Shown here: positions 13,929 to 25,700 of the stretch, piece by piece
Layout of the letters: each line of letters begins with the position of its first letter
How positions within the stretch are numbered: the stretch's first letter is position 1
Source of the DNA: Quillaja saponaria
Lineage: Eukaryota; Streptophyta; Magnoliopsida; Fabales; Quillajaceae
Length of the DNA stretch: 64,000 nt
Assembly (NCBI GenBank): GCA_029379385.1
Contig: CM055607.1
Coordinates: forward strand, 36,515,235-36,579,234
Direction: 5' to 3'
Translations under genes and position numbers: made by a program
Notes under the pieces: generated by a model
What the model saw: only the letters and a program-made list of their open reading frames with translations
Database searches by the model: none
What the model was told of the DNA's origin: nothing

Positions 13929-16900
13929 CAGGTAATTCAATTGCTGCATTGATATTGGAATTTGAACAAATTTGCGAGGTCTAAGAAGTGTAGAGCTGAT
14001 AATGAAAGGAAGTTACCATTGTGTGTGTGTAGCATTATCCTATTCTAAGATAGCTTTTAGAGTTTTCACTGTCTGATATGCACCCTCATATAATAATGAA
14101 GAAACTCCCTAAGAAAAGAGAACAGAAAGTTGGTAGCCATTGTTGGGGTGTGGACATAGGTATTCTGGTCAAAAGGTGCCATTTTTAACAGGAAAATGGT
14201 GTCACCATCCTTGGAAGGAAAAATGGTTGCTATTATCGTTGCTAGTGACATTTGTGATGATGAGTGCAGGTGTTGTGTCACAATTGCATGTATGTGTCTC
14301 TGCATCTGCATTTGTGCCATCCAATTATAGGTCTGTTTGGTTAAGCTCTGTGTGAAAATACTTTTTAAGTAGGGTTGTTTAAATTGTGTTTATAAAAAGC
14401 TGAAAAAGTGTTTGGATGAGTTAAAGTAACAAGCATTGTGAGATGTAAAAAAATTGTTTGATTTTATTTTTAAAAAAGGATATTGAGTATTAAAATTACT
14501 AAATTACCATTTTGACAAATATTATGGTTATATTTGTCCAAATAAAATAATTATTACAATTCATTTGAGCTTTCCTTGTTTTCTATTTGAAAAAGCTTCT
14601 TTTTTTTAACTTCATCTTTTAGTAGCTTTTAGGACTATAAAAGCAAAATAAAACATTTATTACCAAACAGTTTTGTAGAAAAGCTTAAGCTCAAAAGCTG
14701 TTTTAAAAGATAAACCAAACAGGGGCTAGGCCTGCTCCAGTTTAAGTATTGAATTTTTGTGAACACTTCATGTAGCCTGTACTGGAAAATGTAATTGGAT
14801 AACATAAGGATTTCTAAAGGAATGAATTTTGTCAACTATGAACTCTGTCCTATGATAGTTCTTATGAATCATGTCTCTGGCAATGTTACTCTTAGATTCT
14901 CATTTTCTTGGTTTGATGACATTCTGAATACCCTCTGCATATTATTTTCTCCTCTGTTTTTGGATCCAGTGATGAAGTGGGATTTATTCACTCATCCCAG
15001 TTTAGTATGTTAGATGAAGAAGCAGGTAGTTCCCTGCCCTCATCTGGTAATGTTGTGCTTGAATCAGTGGATAGTATATTGAGCTCTGTAGGATTGCCAA
15101 TTGATGCTTCCAAGCAGGAGAATCTACATTTTTGGAACCGGGATCATAAATTGGGAATTGCAACCCATGTTCTTCTACAGTTATACAAAGCTGCTAAACA
15201 TGAATTTATAACTACAATAAGGCAATATAAGGCACTCAGCAATCAATCTGCTGAAGTTGGGAAGTCCAGGTCCTCCTTTTCTACTCCATATCAGAATCTT
15301 GAATCCACTGTCATGAGACATAGCAGGTCTCTCTTGTTGCTAAGCCCTGACTTTCTCACTGCTTGGAATTCCAGGTTTTTCCCTTACCCTTAATTAGTTC
15401 TTCATTTTCCATTCTGTTGTAGTTGTAATTTCTATAATTTCAACATCCGATCTTCCAAAGATTGATGCAAAACAGTTTTCAGTGCTCGAAAAATAGTGGA
15501 CCTTCATGAGAAGAGTTGCCCCTGCCCCCACATTTTTGTAATCTTATACATAGCCAGCTTTTTTAACTGTTAATAACAAATAGTCAGTGAGCTTATTTCT
15601 AGAACTATAATCTCATAATAAGGTCCATTTTCTACAATATTTGGTCCATTGGTTGTGCTCCTGACTGATGTTTTTGGAAGTTTGATTTTTCAAATAAGAA
15701 TAAGAACTTTTTGGAAAGTAAGAGCCTTTTGGGAGAGGACTGTATCATTTTGTTGCAAAAGATGCAGATTGCAGAAATATATTTGACATATTTTTATTTT
15801 CAAACTAAGCATATTGATCGACCTGACTGGCTTCTAATTACCTTCATTCTTCATTAAATTGGCCATGAAAAATCATTATTTGCATGTACGAATTGAACTC
15901 TTCTTTTTTTGATCTAATGTTTTTTTTTTTTCTTTGGAAAGCATTAGATATAAACTCTTCCAGGTTGTATTCTATTTTATTGGTTTTAAGAACAGAAACA
16001 TGTTCTTGAAATTTGAATCTAGGAATTGAAGTGAAGGGCAGTGTCCAAAATGGAGAGAGTTTGATACCTCTCAATTTTTTTCATCATGTCACTGCAGGAA
16101 GTTAGTAATCTCAAAGAAGCATCAACTCTCAATATTTTTGGATGAACTTCTCTTGTCAGCTTTGGTGCTCTCATATTCACCAAAAAGTGAACAAGCTTGG
16201 AACCATAGGTAACATTGGTGACAATGTTTGTTATAACATGACTACATTTTTGACTTGATGAACACTATCTTTCAAATAACCATCATGATGCATTGATAAA
16301 CTATGGCAGGCGGTGGGTGATCAAGTCAATATCTGGAACATGTTCATCCCTGCAGGACATTGTGAGAAAAGAATCTGAGCTGGTGGAGAAAATAGCTGAG
16401 GTGTGAATCCCGTTCAGAGACGGCAATCAACATACTGTTCAAGTAGAAAGTTTTTTTTCCTCAAGCAGATAATTTATGGGGAGTCAATTTCATCATCTGT
16501 TTCTGCATTTTTCTCAAAATATATTCCATTTAGGGTCCTAAAGATGAAGTTACCCCCACCACCCTCTCAAAAAGAGAGAGAGAGAGTCAGAGTTAGTCAT
16601 TTGCAATTTCACAACACTTCTTCAACTACATCCACCTTGTGATATTGAGGGAAATCATATATGGGAGGAAAGCATTCTTTGTTTTGTGATGATACTTGAA
16701 CGTCCAACATTTGTTTTCTAAATTTTCAGAGAACAAAGATGAATTATCGTGCATGGAATCACCGTTGCTGGTTAGTTTCCTACATGACAAGAGAACAGGT
16801 TAGAGCCTCACAATGTTAAATTCTATAAACACTTAGTGTTAAAATTGAATTCTAGATCAACTTCACAGCCCAGGATGAAATACATGAGTATATAATGAAT

Positions 16901-19331
16901 GCTAGTACTGGCCTTAAGCTCCCAGAACATGTTACTGTTTTTCTTCTACTCTGGTTATGTCTCAATATTTGCTGTTAGAAATACAGATCCTGAAAATTAT
17001 TTTGAGTTATAATAAGTGGTTCTTATGAACTATATTGTTTTGAATGTGTCTATTCAGGTGCTAGATGAGTTGAAGAAATCCAAACACTGGGCTGGACTTC
17101 ACATTGCTGATAATTGTTGCTTTCATTATCGGAGAGTGAGTTTTGATCTAAACATTAGAATCTTGTGCATCATTCTTCCCTGAGGAAAACTTTATAAGAA
17201 CATATAACATGTCATCTAAATAAATATGTTATTTGTGTTATCTACTTGGTAGAAATTTCCCTAAATAATCATGCCTTTGTGGCCTCTGGACTTTTAGGAA
17301 TAAATTAAAGATTGTTGCTTAAATATGTGAGAGTAAGAGAGTGAAAATGATAGGGTCACCGCTGTGTTTTTGTTTGTGAAGTGGTAATGAGGGCCAGATG
17401 AGGACATAAGATTGACTGATTATAGATTGAAACGTGTATATGAATTAAGACTCTCTCAGTTATACGTGTAACAGGATGAGCTGGTGATTTTTGTGGTGTT
17501 GATAATCTGAACTTTTGTCAAACTGCAGCGGCTATTGTTGAGGATTTTTGCATGCCCAAGCTGCATGACTGGAACTGCATCTTCTGGTTATGATGCTGAA
17601 ACTTTCCAGGTTTGGAAGGTAAGACATTTAATATCTTGTAATCATGATCAATTTACGGATCATATATTTCATTGGGTTCAATGTAAAGCAAGATGAACTT
17701 TTGCCTTCAGTGGACAGATTTCTCTAAATCAAGCTTTGGAGATAGTCCATATTCCATGGTAAATTGCCCAATATAAACCATGCACATGCTCACTGTGTTA
17801 TGATCATATTTCTTATATAAAGATAATGAGACTTCCAAAATAATATGTAGAGCTTCGTGATGTAGTCGAAAAGATCTTACTTTAGCCAATAGTTGTAAGA
17901 TTGAGTATTAAGAGAAAGATACATATTTAAGCAATACAAATTACTGAAGAGGGAACTCGGAAGTGACTTGTCTTGTTCAAACCCACAATAGATTCTAGAA
18001 ATGAAGACAGATATTCAAAACATTTGGTAAACTATTCCAGAAATTCTGAAAGCACCACTTATTGAAGAAACACATGAAGCAACTTTTACAGCAGAATATT
18101 GGAATCAACCCTCCCCCGGCCCCAAAGGCAAAAAAGAAAAAGAAAACCATACTACTCCAATAGGAAGAACACAACTGAAGATTTCTTTAAACTTTTTATC
18201 TCTTTATACTATTATTAGTGTATTTAATACTGATTCTTCTGGCAATTCAATGATGTTGGTTTGACAGGATGAGCTTGATTGGAATGAAACATTGATCAAG
18301 CAATATGTTGGAAGAGAGGTATATGGCTTTTGTATTTTTTTTATTTATCAATAATTTTAAATGGAGGACAACAGTGATATATGAATCAACTCGAGCTTTC
18401 ATAGTGAATTCAAGAGTATTTCATGAATGAGAATATTTTCATTTTCTGAGTTACGAGAACATTGGTTTTGCATCCCATATAGTTAAATCCATACAAGGGC
18501 AGATATATGTCTCGTAACATCATGTAAATCCAGAAGCAGACCAATCTACCACTGTAATTTGCAGATTTGTGATACGATGATAATCATTGTGAACATAGGT
18601 GATACTGATACATAAAAGTGAAGGAACTGGCATGGCTTGTTTTGGTGATTTCCTTTTTCTTTATGTTTTTCTCCCGTGCGTTTTTTTAGCAGTATGGCTT
18701 CATCTCAAGGCATTATTGATGTGCACTTTGTTCTTGTTTATTTGTGAAAACAAATGGAATCTTTCTAGGGCTGCTTCCGGTTTTTTCAAATATGAAGTGG
18801 TTGACTGGTAATTGAGGTCCATTTATTTTATAACCTGGGTTGCTTCATGGTATTTGTATTGAACAGGCTCTCTGGCTTCATCGACGTTTCCTTTCATTGT
18901 GCTGGATAAAGTACTTTCTAACAGATTTCCATGAGGCGTCTTATTCTAAAGATGAAATCAGCACATACAGTAGTTTCGCTACCTTTTTGAATAATGAGTT
19001 GGGTCTCCTCAAATCCTGTTCAACAATTGTTGATGGTGTCTTTGAGGATTTCGAAACACAAGCAATGTATTCAGCAAGCTACATGTTATGGTTGAAAATG
19101 GTAATAAGCCCTTGATTTTGGATTTTTCCTTTTTATACCAATTGCTAGATGAATTTCTTTTTCTTTCTATACTTATGTTGAGTGCTTTGTGTGCGTCAGC
19201 AAGCTCCTAAACCTCTGGGCATTCAACTCTTGGAGATGCTGAGAGGAGATGACCTTAAGAACATGCTGAATAAGTCATGCCCAGAACGATCTTCTCTCTG
19301 GAGTTCTTTAATGAGTGAAACTTATCCTTGA
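13811..19331 (+). CDS. PTAR1: Prenyltransferase alpha-subunit repeat protein, PTAR1-like
   Basis: Homologue of protein prenyltransferase alpha subunit repeat-containing protein 1, a relative of farnesyl/geranylgeranyl transferase alpha subunits. In animals PTAR1 pairs with RabGGTase beta to form a third geranylgeranyl transferase; the same role here is inference. Exons: 13811-13890, 14970-15374, 16098-16208, 16310-16400, 16730-16798, 17058-17135, 17529-17618, 18268-18318, 18867-19100, 19200-19331 (1341 nt, 446 aa). The alpha-subunit repeat signature (Trp-x-x-Arg in helical pairs) appears as SPDFLTAWNSRKLVI (about 151-165), SEQAWNHRRWVI (about 192-203), NYRAWNHRCWLV (about 234-245) and ALWLHRRFLSLCW (about 326-338). 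Phase is consistent through all junctions. The start is the first ATG after the probable 5' UTR intron. Several short-exon junctions rest on splice consensus plus frame only. Confidence 0.9.
13898..13927. repeat. (TA)n microsatellite beside the first donor of the PTAR1-like gene
   Basis: About 15 TA units start a few bases after the GTAAGT donor of the first coding exon. The tract is perfect and therefore probably length-variable. Confidence 0.9.
14331..14724. mobile_element. MITE-like non-autonomous DNA transposon in PTAR1 intron 1
   Basis: The left end reads GTCTGTTTGGTTAAGCTC and the right end, reverse-complemented, reads CCCTGTTTGGTTTATC. These share the inverted terminus CTGTTTGGTT. The interior is AT-rich, has no coding capacity, and carries AGCTTTT/AAAAGCT subterminal motifs on both sides, as in hAT-type MITEs. 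The length of about 395 bp is typical. A clean target-site duplication was not found; only TAGG is shared at the flanks. The superfamily is therefore uncertain. Confidence 0.6.
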
Positions 19332-20330
19332 TTTTTTGTTTTATGTTTTTTTACATAATCTGTATATCTTAAAGGTATCAATTTTTAAGAGTCTGAGAGC
19401 AGCATAGGTAATACCAAACAAGACATTTACTTCCACGAATTCTTGCAACACAATTCGTTGAATGATAGAAGGACTTAGATGTCTTAATTGTAATGCAATG
19501 GGATTTGGAAATTTTGGTTCAACTCACAGCCTCCGTGATGTGTAGCCGACTATTTTAATGTGTATCACTATCAATCTTTTTATAGATTCCATTTCTATGA
19601 AAAGCAGTTCTTATACATCTAGATGTGTATTTAAACTCATGAAATATTTCTTACTTTTTAAAATAATTTTGAGAATTTCAAAATAGATGTGTTATTGTGT
19701 TATACTTTTCTTTGTTTGAATTGTTAAAAAGTACGTGTACAAAGACTTTTTGTTTGTAATAAATAGGACATGTAATTTATAAACTCTTTAAAAATGTTGT
19801 TAAATAAACAAATGAAAACCCGGATATTTTTGTTTAGTTGTGTTAACAAACGAAATGACATTTTTATAGTAAAATGTTGCTAACAAACGATTGACACAAA
19901 AGCTAACAATGTGGAAAGAAGTGTATAACAACTAATAACACTTTAATTCTTACATGTATTGATAAAAAAAGGAATTAAATGTACAATAAAAAAAAGTTGA
20001 GTTAGAAACTAACATATAGCTATTAGTTTCTTAATAAAAATAAATAAAAAATCAAAGAGTTTGACTAGACGAAAATGTATAACATCTTATTATTTTTACA
20101 TAGAAGTACATACAATGAACTCGAATATATTATTGTTTTTAATTTTATATTTTTTGAAAAATAAAATTTGTTTTCAATTATAAATATCTTAAAGATATAT
20201 CTTCATAGTTTCACCTTATTATTGCTTAATATAGTTTTCTGTGTATTGTAACTGCAATTTTTATAATTGCAAAATGTTTTTAGAAAAAAGTTTATTAGTT
20301 TTCTGTATGTGCAAGTGAAAAAAAAAAAGC
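19332..20330. other. Intergenic, AT-rich; 3' UTR of the PTAR1-like gene at its left edge
   Basis: The first few hundred bases are the likely 3' UTR and polyadenylation region. The rest is very AT-rich with scattered A and T runs. No open frame with a recognisable domain and no clear repeat were seen. Confidence 0.5.
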
Positions 20331-22330
20331 AAATAATTTAACAATTTACTCATTCAAAAACATCAAAAATTGATTAACATTTTTGACAATTGACTTTGAG
20401 AATCTAACAAATAATTTGTTATTTATTCAATCAAATAAAAAAATAAATTTCAAAGAGCTTGATCATATATTACATTAAAACAAATAGAAAAATGCTAGTG
20501 ATTTGGTAAAGTATTAGCCGGTTTAATTTAAAACTATCAAAGTAAATAAAATGCCAAAACGTTTGACAATTTACTTTAAAAATGAAAAATAATTGTAAAT
20601 TAATAGAGTGAGTTAATCTAAAGAGTATCAAAACTAGACAACATGAAGTTTGCCGATTTATTTTATAAAATAATATTCGGCATTGTTGATTTATTATAAA
20701 AATAAAACTATCAAATCAAATGAGAGAGAGAGAGTTTGATTATTTATTTTATAAACCAACAAAATTAGTAAATCGACAAAATAATTAATTTTTTAGTGCA
20801 AAAAATTATAAATCAAAATAAATAAAAATTTTATTTTATAAAACAACAAAACTCGTAAATTGGCTAAGTATATGACTTTTTGATCTAAAATAATATCAAA
20901 ACAAATCAAAAGACAAAACATTTGATTATTTACGTATATGTTATAAACAAATCAAAATGATTAATAAGTATCAAAAAAAGTAAATTGTCGAAGACTAATA
21001 ATTTATGATGTGAAACAATAATTTAACAGTAAAGTGCCACAACACCTAATAATTTAAATTAAAACATATCAAAACACACAAAATAGCAAAGTTTTTTGAT
21101 GACTTGACCATTGAAACATTGAGACATGTAAATAAACTAAGACGCTAACTATTCACATTGTAAATCCAATAAAAAAAAAACACATAAACCACCCATATTG
21201 CTAAACCTTTTGATGATTTACATATTAAAACATTAAGATTCATAAATAAGTGATGACTTTGATTATTCGTGTTGTAAACCCAACAAAATGCATAAAACAC
21301 TCAAATTGATAGACGATTTAGTAAATTTGTTAAGATATTGACAATTCATGTTGTAAATCCAACCAAAACGCACAAAACACACAAAATTGTAAAATGTGAG
21401 ACGATTTACTTATTAAAATATCATAACTAGTAAATCAGCTATGTCATTGATGATGCACATTTCTAAAGCAAATAAAAAGCATAAAGCAAATAAATCAGCA
21501 AGCAGTTTGACGATTTATGCATTGTGTAGAGAATCGTTTATGTCTTTGACGATTAACGCTGTAAATACAACAAAAATGCTTATAACACATAAAGTGACAC
21601 AAGGTGTGACGATTTACTCATTGAAACACCATAACTATAGTAAATTGGCTTTGTATCAGTGATTCACGTTGCAACTTCAACCAAATGCATAAAACAAATA
21701 TATTAGCAATGGCTTTGGCGATTGACTCGTTAAGACAACTACACGCCCAAATCTTGTGGGGATCCACGTTGTGTATCCAAAAAAAAATACATAAAACACA
21801 CAAATAAGCAAACTCTTCCATAATTTACTCATTAAAACATCAATAATCTAAATTGACTAAAATTTTGAATTTTTGATGATTGCAGGTTAGAATCCAACAC
21901 AAACACATAAAATAATAAACTAATTAACTATTTATTTAAAAAAATGATATAAAAAGCTCGTAATTTAACAAAATATTAGCTGGTTTAGTTTAAAAATATT
22001 GAAGCAAATAAAATATCAAATAGTTTGATGATTTACTTTAGAAATTTTAAAAAAGTAGTGAATTGAACTTGATTAGATATTCTAAAAATTATCAAAACAA
22101 ATAAACAACTTGAAATTTGCCGATCTACTTTATAGAATGACAGCTACAAAATATTGACAATCTAATTATCCATCAAAACTAATAAAATACTAAATAGTTT
22201 GACAATTTATTTTATAAAACAAAAAAACTTGTAAATTGACCAAATGCATGACCATTTAATCTAAAACTATAAAAAATAAATAAAGATTTATTTACTTTAT
22301 AATATAAACTAACCAAATTGATAAACCCAA
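20330..22330. repeat. Degenerate tandem repeat array, unit ~90-114 bp
   Basis: A motif close to GACGATTTACTCATTAAAAC, followed by a GTAAATTGGCTATG-like part, a TTTGACGATTCACGTTGTAAATCC-like part and AACAAAATGCATAAAACACAC, recurs in the same order. Unit starts are near 21099, 21213, 21312, 21402, 21509, 21612, 21717 and 21819, so spacing is 90-114 bp. More decayed versions continue to both sides. The segment near 20500-20640 (TATTAGCCGGTTTAATTTAAAACTATC) is matched near 21970-22080 (TATTAGCTGGTTTAGTTTAAAAATATT). There is no coding capacity. It behaves like an old minisatellite or satellite block between genes. Confidence 0.7.
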
Positions 22331-22798
22331 CGTGGTTGACGATCACTGTAATTACTATAAAAGCAAGTAAATCGTCAGATCCTTTACCAAGTTACGTTAT
22401 GAAAAGAATTGAGCCTTGTATTGGCGTGACCATTGAAGCTAAAATCTGTCAAACTAAAACTAAAAACAGGGGGAGAAGGAAGCTCTCAACTGCAGCTTGC
22501 GCACAGAACAAGTACGCTTTCCCCTACCCGGCGGCTCCACTTCCTAGGTATAGTGAAACAACGTCCATTTCCCGAGCAGCCAGAAGCACCACCTTCTTCC
22601 TCCTTCAGCTTTCTGTAATTATTTTTTTACTTAAGGTTGGTTCTTTCTCTTCTGCATATGTTTTTCTCTACTGAGGTTTAAAGTTCAATCACCAAATCCA
22701 AAACCTCATAGGACATTTGAAAATTGGTTACTTACGGAAACCCTCCTGTTTTTCACACAGTACCTTTGGTTTTGTTCTGTAAAATCTTATGCCCGAAG
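22331..22798 (+). promoter_or_regulatory. Promoter and 5' UTR region of exportin-4
   Basis: Base composition changes at about 22440 from AT-rich repeat to mixed, CT-containing sequence (CTCTCAACTGCAGCTTGCGCA, CCTTCTTCCTCCTTCAGC), as expected of a plant 5' UTR. The transcription start is probably near 22450-22500. One in-frame upstream ATG exists at 22724, but the conserved family N-terminus begins at 22799. Confidence 0.5.
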
Positions 22799-25700
22799 AT
22801 GCAAGGGTTTCCAGAGAGAGGTGGAACTGCCGATTTGGCCCAGCTTCAGTCCACCATGCACGCCATCGAGCTCGCTTGCAATGCCATTCAGGTCCCTTTT
22901 CTTTTTCATTACTGAACGAAAGAGAACTTAGTACTGGAAATTTTTTCTGTTGTATGGAAATAGGAGGTAATTAAAAAAAGTACGAGAAACAAAATTTCTT
23001 TGGAGAAGAATTGGATTCTTGTGCATTCAGTGATTTCCCCACGCATAGAGTATATGAAAAATTAGTTTTGAGGATCACAAGAAGACCATATATTCCTCTT
23101 CAAATTATTGAAATGCCAAGTTTGCTTATATATTTCATTTAAGTCCACAAGGACATTGTAATTGTATAATGTTTTGGGGGTCTACATGTTGGTGTATGAA
23201 CTTTTAGGCGTGTAAACACATGTATATAAATAGCCTCTCATATACGTTAGCTATCTTTTTTTGCAGATGCAAATTAATCCGGCAGCAGCTGAGGCAACTA
23301 TTTTGTCACTGTGCCAGTCACCTCAGCCATATGAGGCCTGCAAATTCATTCTTGGTAAGTTTAGTGCGCACTGTTAACACAACATTTCATATTCCATATA
23401 TCAATTATTTTACTGGCATTCAAAATGGATCTTTCATTTACCTCTGTCAGACAACTGTGCCTATACTACGAGCTTAATTTGAAACACACATAAGTTACAT
23501 ATTTCAGTGAGAATGTGGTTGAAACTACAAATGATAATGCAAAATTTGGAGCACAGTTACATTGTTCAAAAAATATTTTGTCTCCCTTGAAGCCTCTTTA
23601 ATTAGTGAAAGATAGTTAGGTGGTCCATATAGCATGGCAGGTTCGAAGCAAGATCAAAAAATACCAAAACAAGAAAATCTTCAGAAATTTATATTGCTGT
23701 TGGCATGGTTAAATAATTAGTCAACAATGCAAATGCTTCCATCTATAACAGGACAAAAACTTCTTGCTGCACATTAAGACACAGGTGCTTGCTATTTAAT
23801 TAGTATTTTGCAAGTTAGCTTGTAATAAGCATTGTGTCATGTGATTGTAGTAATTTTATGTTGGTTGTGCTTGTCCTCTAGCTGAGATTTTATATAACAG
23901 CTTAAATTGCTATGTGGATTAAGAGGTTTCGTATGGTTGCATTCTCTTAAAGTGTATATTTAAAATATTTATTTTCCAAACCAGATGTTTCATCAGGAGA
24001 AATTAGATGTTTGATTTTTAACTAGGAAGAATAAATATGTTTTATCAGATGTTAAGCATTTAAAAGGAATAAAAAATTCATTTTTAAATAGTGTAATGAG
24101 TGGTCTGTCCTAAAAAGAAAGAACTCTTGGGACGTGACAAGAACCAGGTAGATGCTTAGCAGCAATTTGGAAACAGCGGAATTTCCAAGGTCTGATATTG
24201 CAAAGCCAACAAATGAAACACCCTACATATTCTAATCATATGTCTCCTAAAATGTTCTAAGCAGAAGATATATTTGCAGCTGTCAATGGCCTTTGGGCAT
24301 ATCTGCCTGGCAATGGTGCTAGGTGTGTGCAACTTACCAATTTAGAAATACAAATAGAAAATAAAAGAAAAAGCAGCTGAAGCTTTTGGATTTGATTTAA
24401 ACTAATTTATTTTTGTATCATTGTACCTTGTTAAAAGCTTTCTGTATGATGTAGTGACTTGAATGTTTGAAGAATTAAACATGAATAACCAAATTTGGAT
24501 GTTATGGTATTTTCATTCTGGTTAACAGCTGGATTTGTTTATTCAGAGAATTCGCAAGTAGCAAATGCAAGGTTTCAAGCTGCTGCAGCAATCCGAGATG
24601 CAGCTATCAGAGAATGGGGTTTTCTTACTGCTGATGATAAGAGAGGCTTGATTAGGTTATCCTAAAAGATTGTCATTTTCAGAAATTTACTCATGTTTCA
24701 TGATACATTATCAGTATCACTGCTCATTATATTGTAAAGAAAAAGACCCAAGGCCTTTGATAATGTTCTGAAACTTGAAATTTGTCCAAGTCAATTTTAT
24801 TTTGAAAAGAGAGATAGGTGCTGAACCACTTCTTGTCAAAGTTAGATATCTGGCCTTTGCCTTGTGCCAACACATAATCGTGGTCCTGTCAGACCTTGGA
24901 TGCATACCTGCTTGTATATCATAAAGTGGTCTGCATTGCACATCCCCCAAGGTCTTTCCTTGAGAGCTAGGAGCCACATATCTAGTATTTGTATATGCCA
25001 CTTCTTTAATTGTCACAAACAACATTTCTCGTGTAATATTGTGTGGTCCCCCTGTTTGATACTTATTCTTGTTTGAACATATTTCACACGCAGTTTTTGT
25101 CTAAGCTTTGTCATGCAACATGCTAGTTCTCCCGATGGTTATGTCCAAGCAAAAGTTTCTTCTGTGGCTGCTCAATTGATGAAAAGGGGTTGGTAAGTGG
25201 GTAATTTATTTCATGCATACAATCTAAGAGATCAATTGACTTCCACATTTTAGTGCTTTAGACTTTAGTTCATCAACATATCTCATATGTAATATTGCTT
25301 AATACATTTTTTTTTAAGAAACTAGTTACCAAATTATTTTAAGACAGTGGAGAACTCTAGAATTTTCATATTGATCTGAATCAGTAAAGCTTTAGGGTTG
25401 TATTATCATATAATTTTTTAAGAACTTAAAGCTTTGTAATAGAGATTCATATATCAATTTTAACGTATATATTGGATTGTAATATGAAATGGATGAGATC
25501 TTATTCCTCAGAATAAAGACTTTGTATGTGTTCTTATATTCCAAGAACTTGAAATAGAAGGGAAATCGTCGGTCTGGAAGTAATAATCTGAGGTGTTGTA
25601 CATGTTGGGGTGAAAAACTTAGTGCAACTTCTCTTTATTTTAGGTCCATGTACCTATTACTTTTACATACCTTATCATTTCTGCCACACAGAAAGATAGC

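Noticed and set aside
20330..22330. Regularly spaced repeats as a CRISPR array
   Set aside because: This is a plant nuclear context, and the repeats are long, diverged and without unique spacers of fixed size; it is an old tandem repeat.
22318..22674. 118-codon open frame upstream of exportin-4
   Set aside because: It spans the end of the repeat array and the exportin-4 5' UTR, has no recognisable domain, and its composition follows the non-coding sequence.
22724..22798. Upstream in-frame ATG as the exportin-4 start
   Set aside because: The added residues are not part of the conserved family N-terminus, which begins MQGFP at 22799.
23637..23660. GGTTCGAAGC as a possible tRNA T-loop
   Set aside because: No matching acceptor, D-arm or anticodon stem in the surrounding bases.
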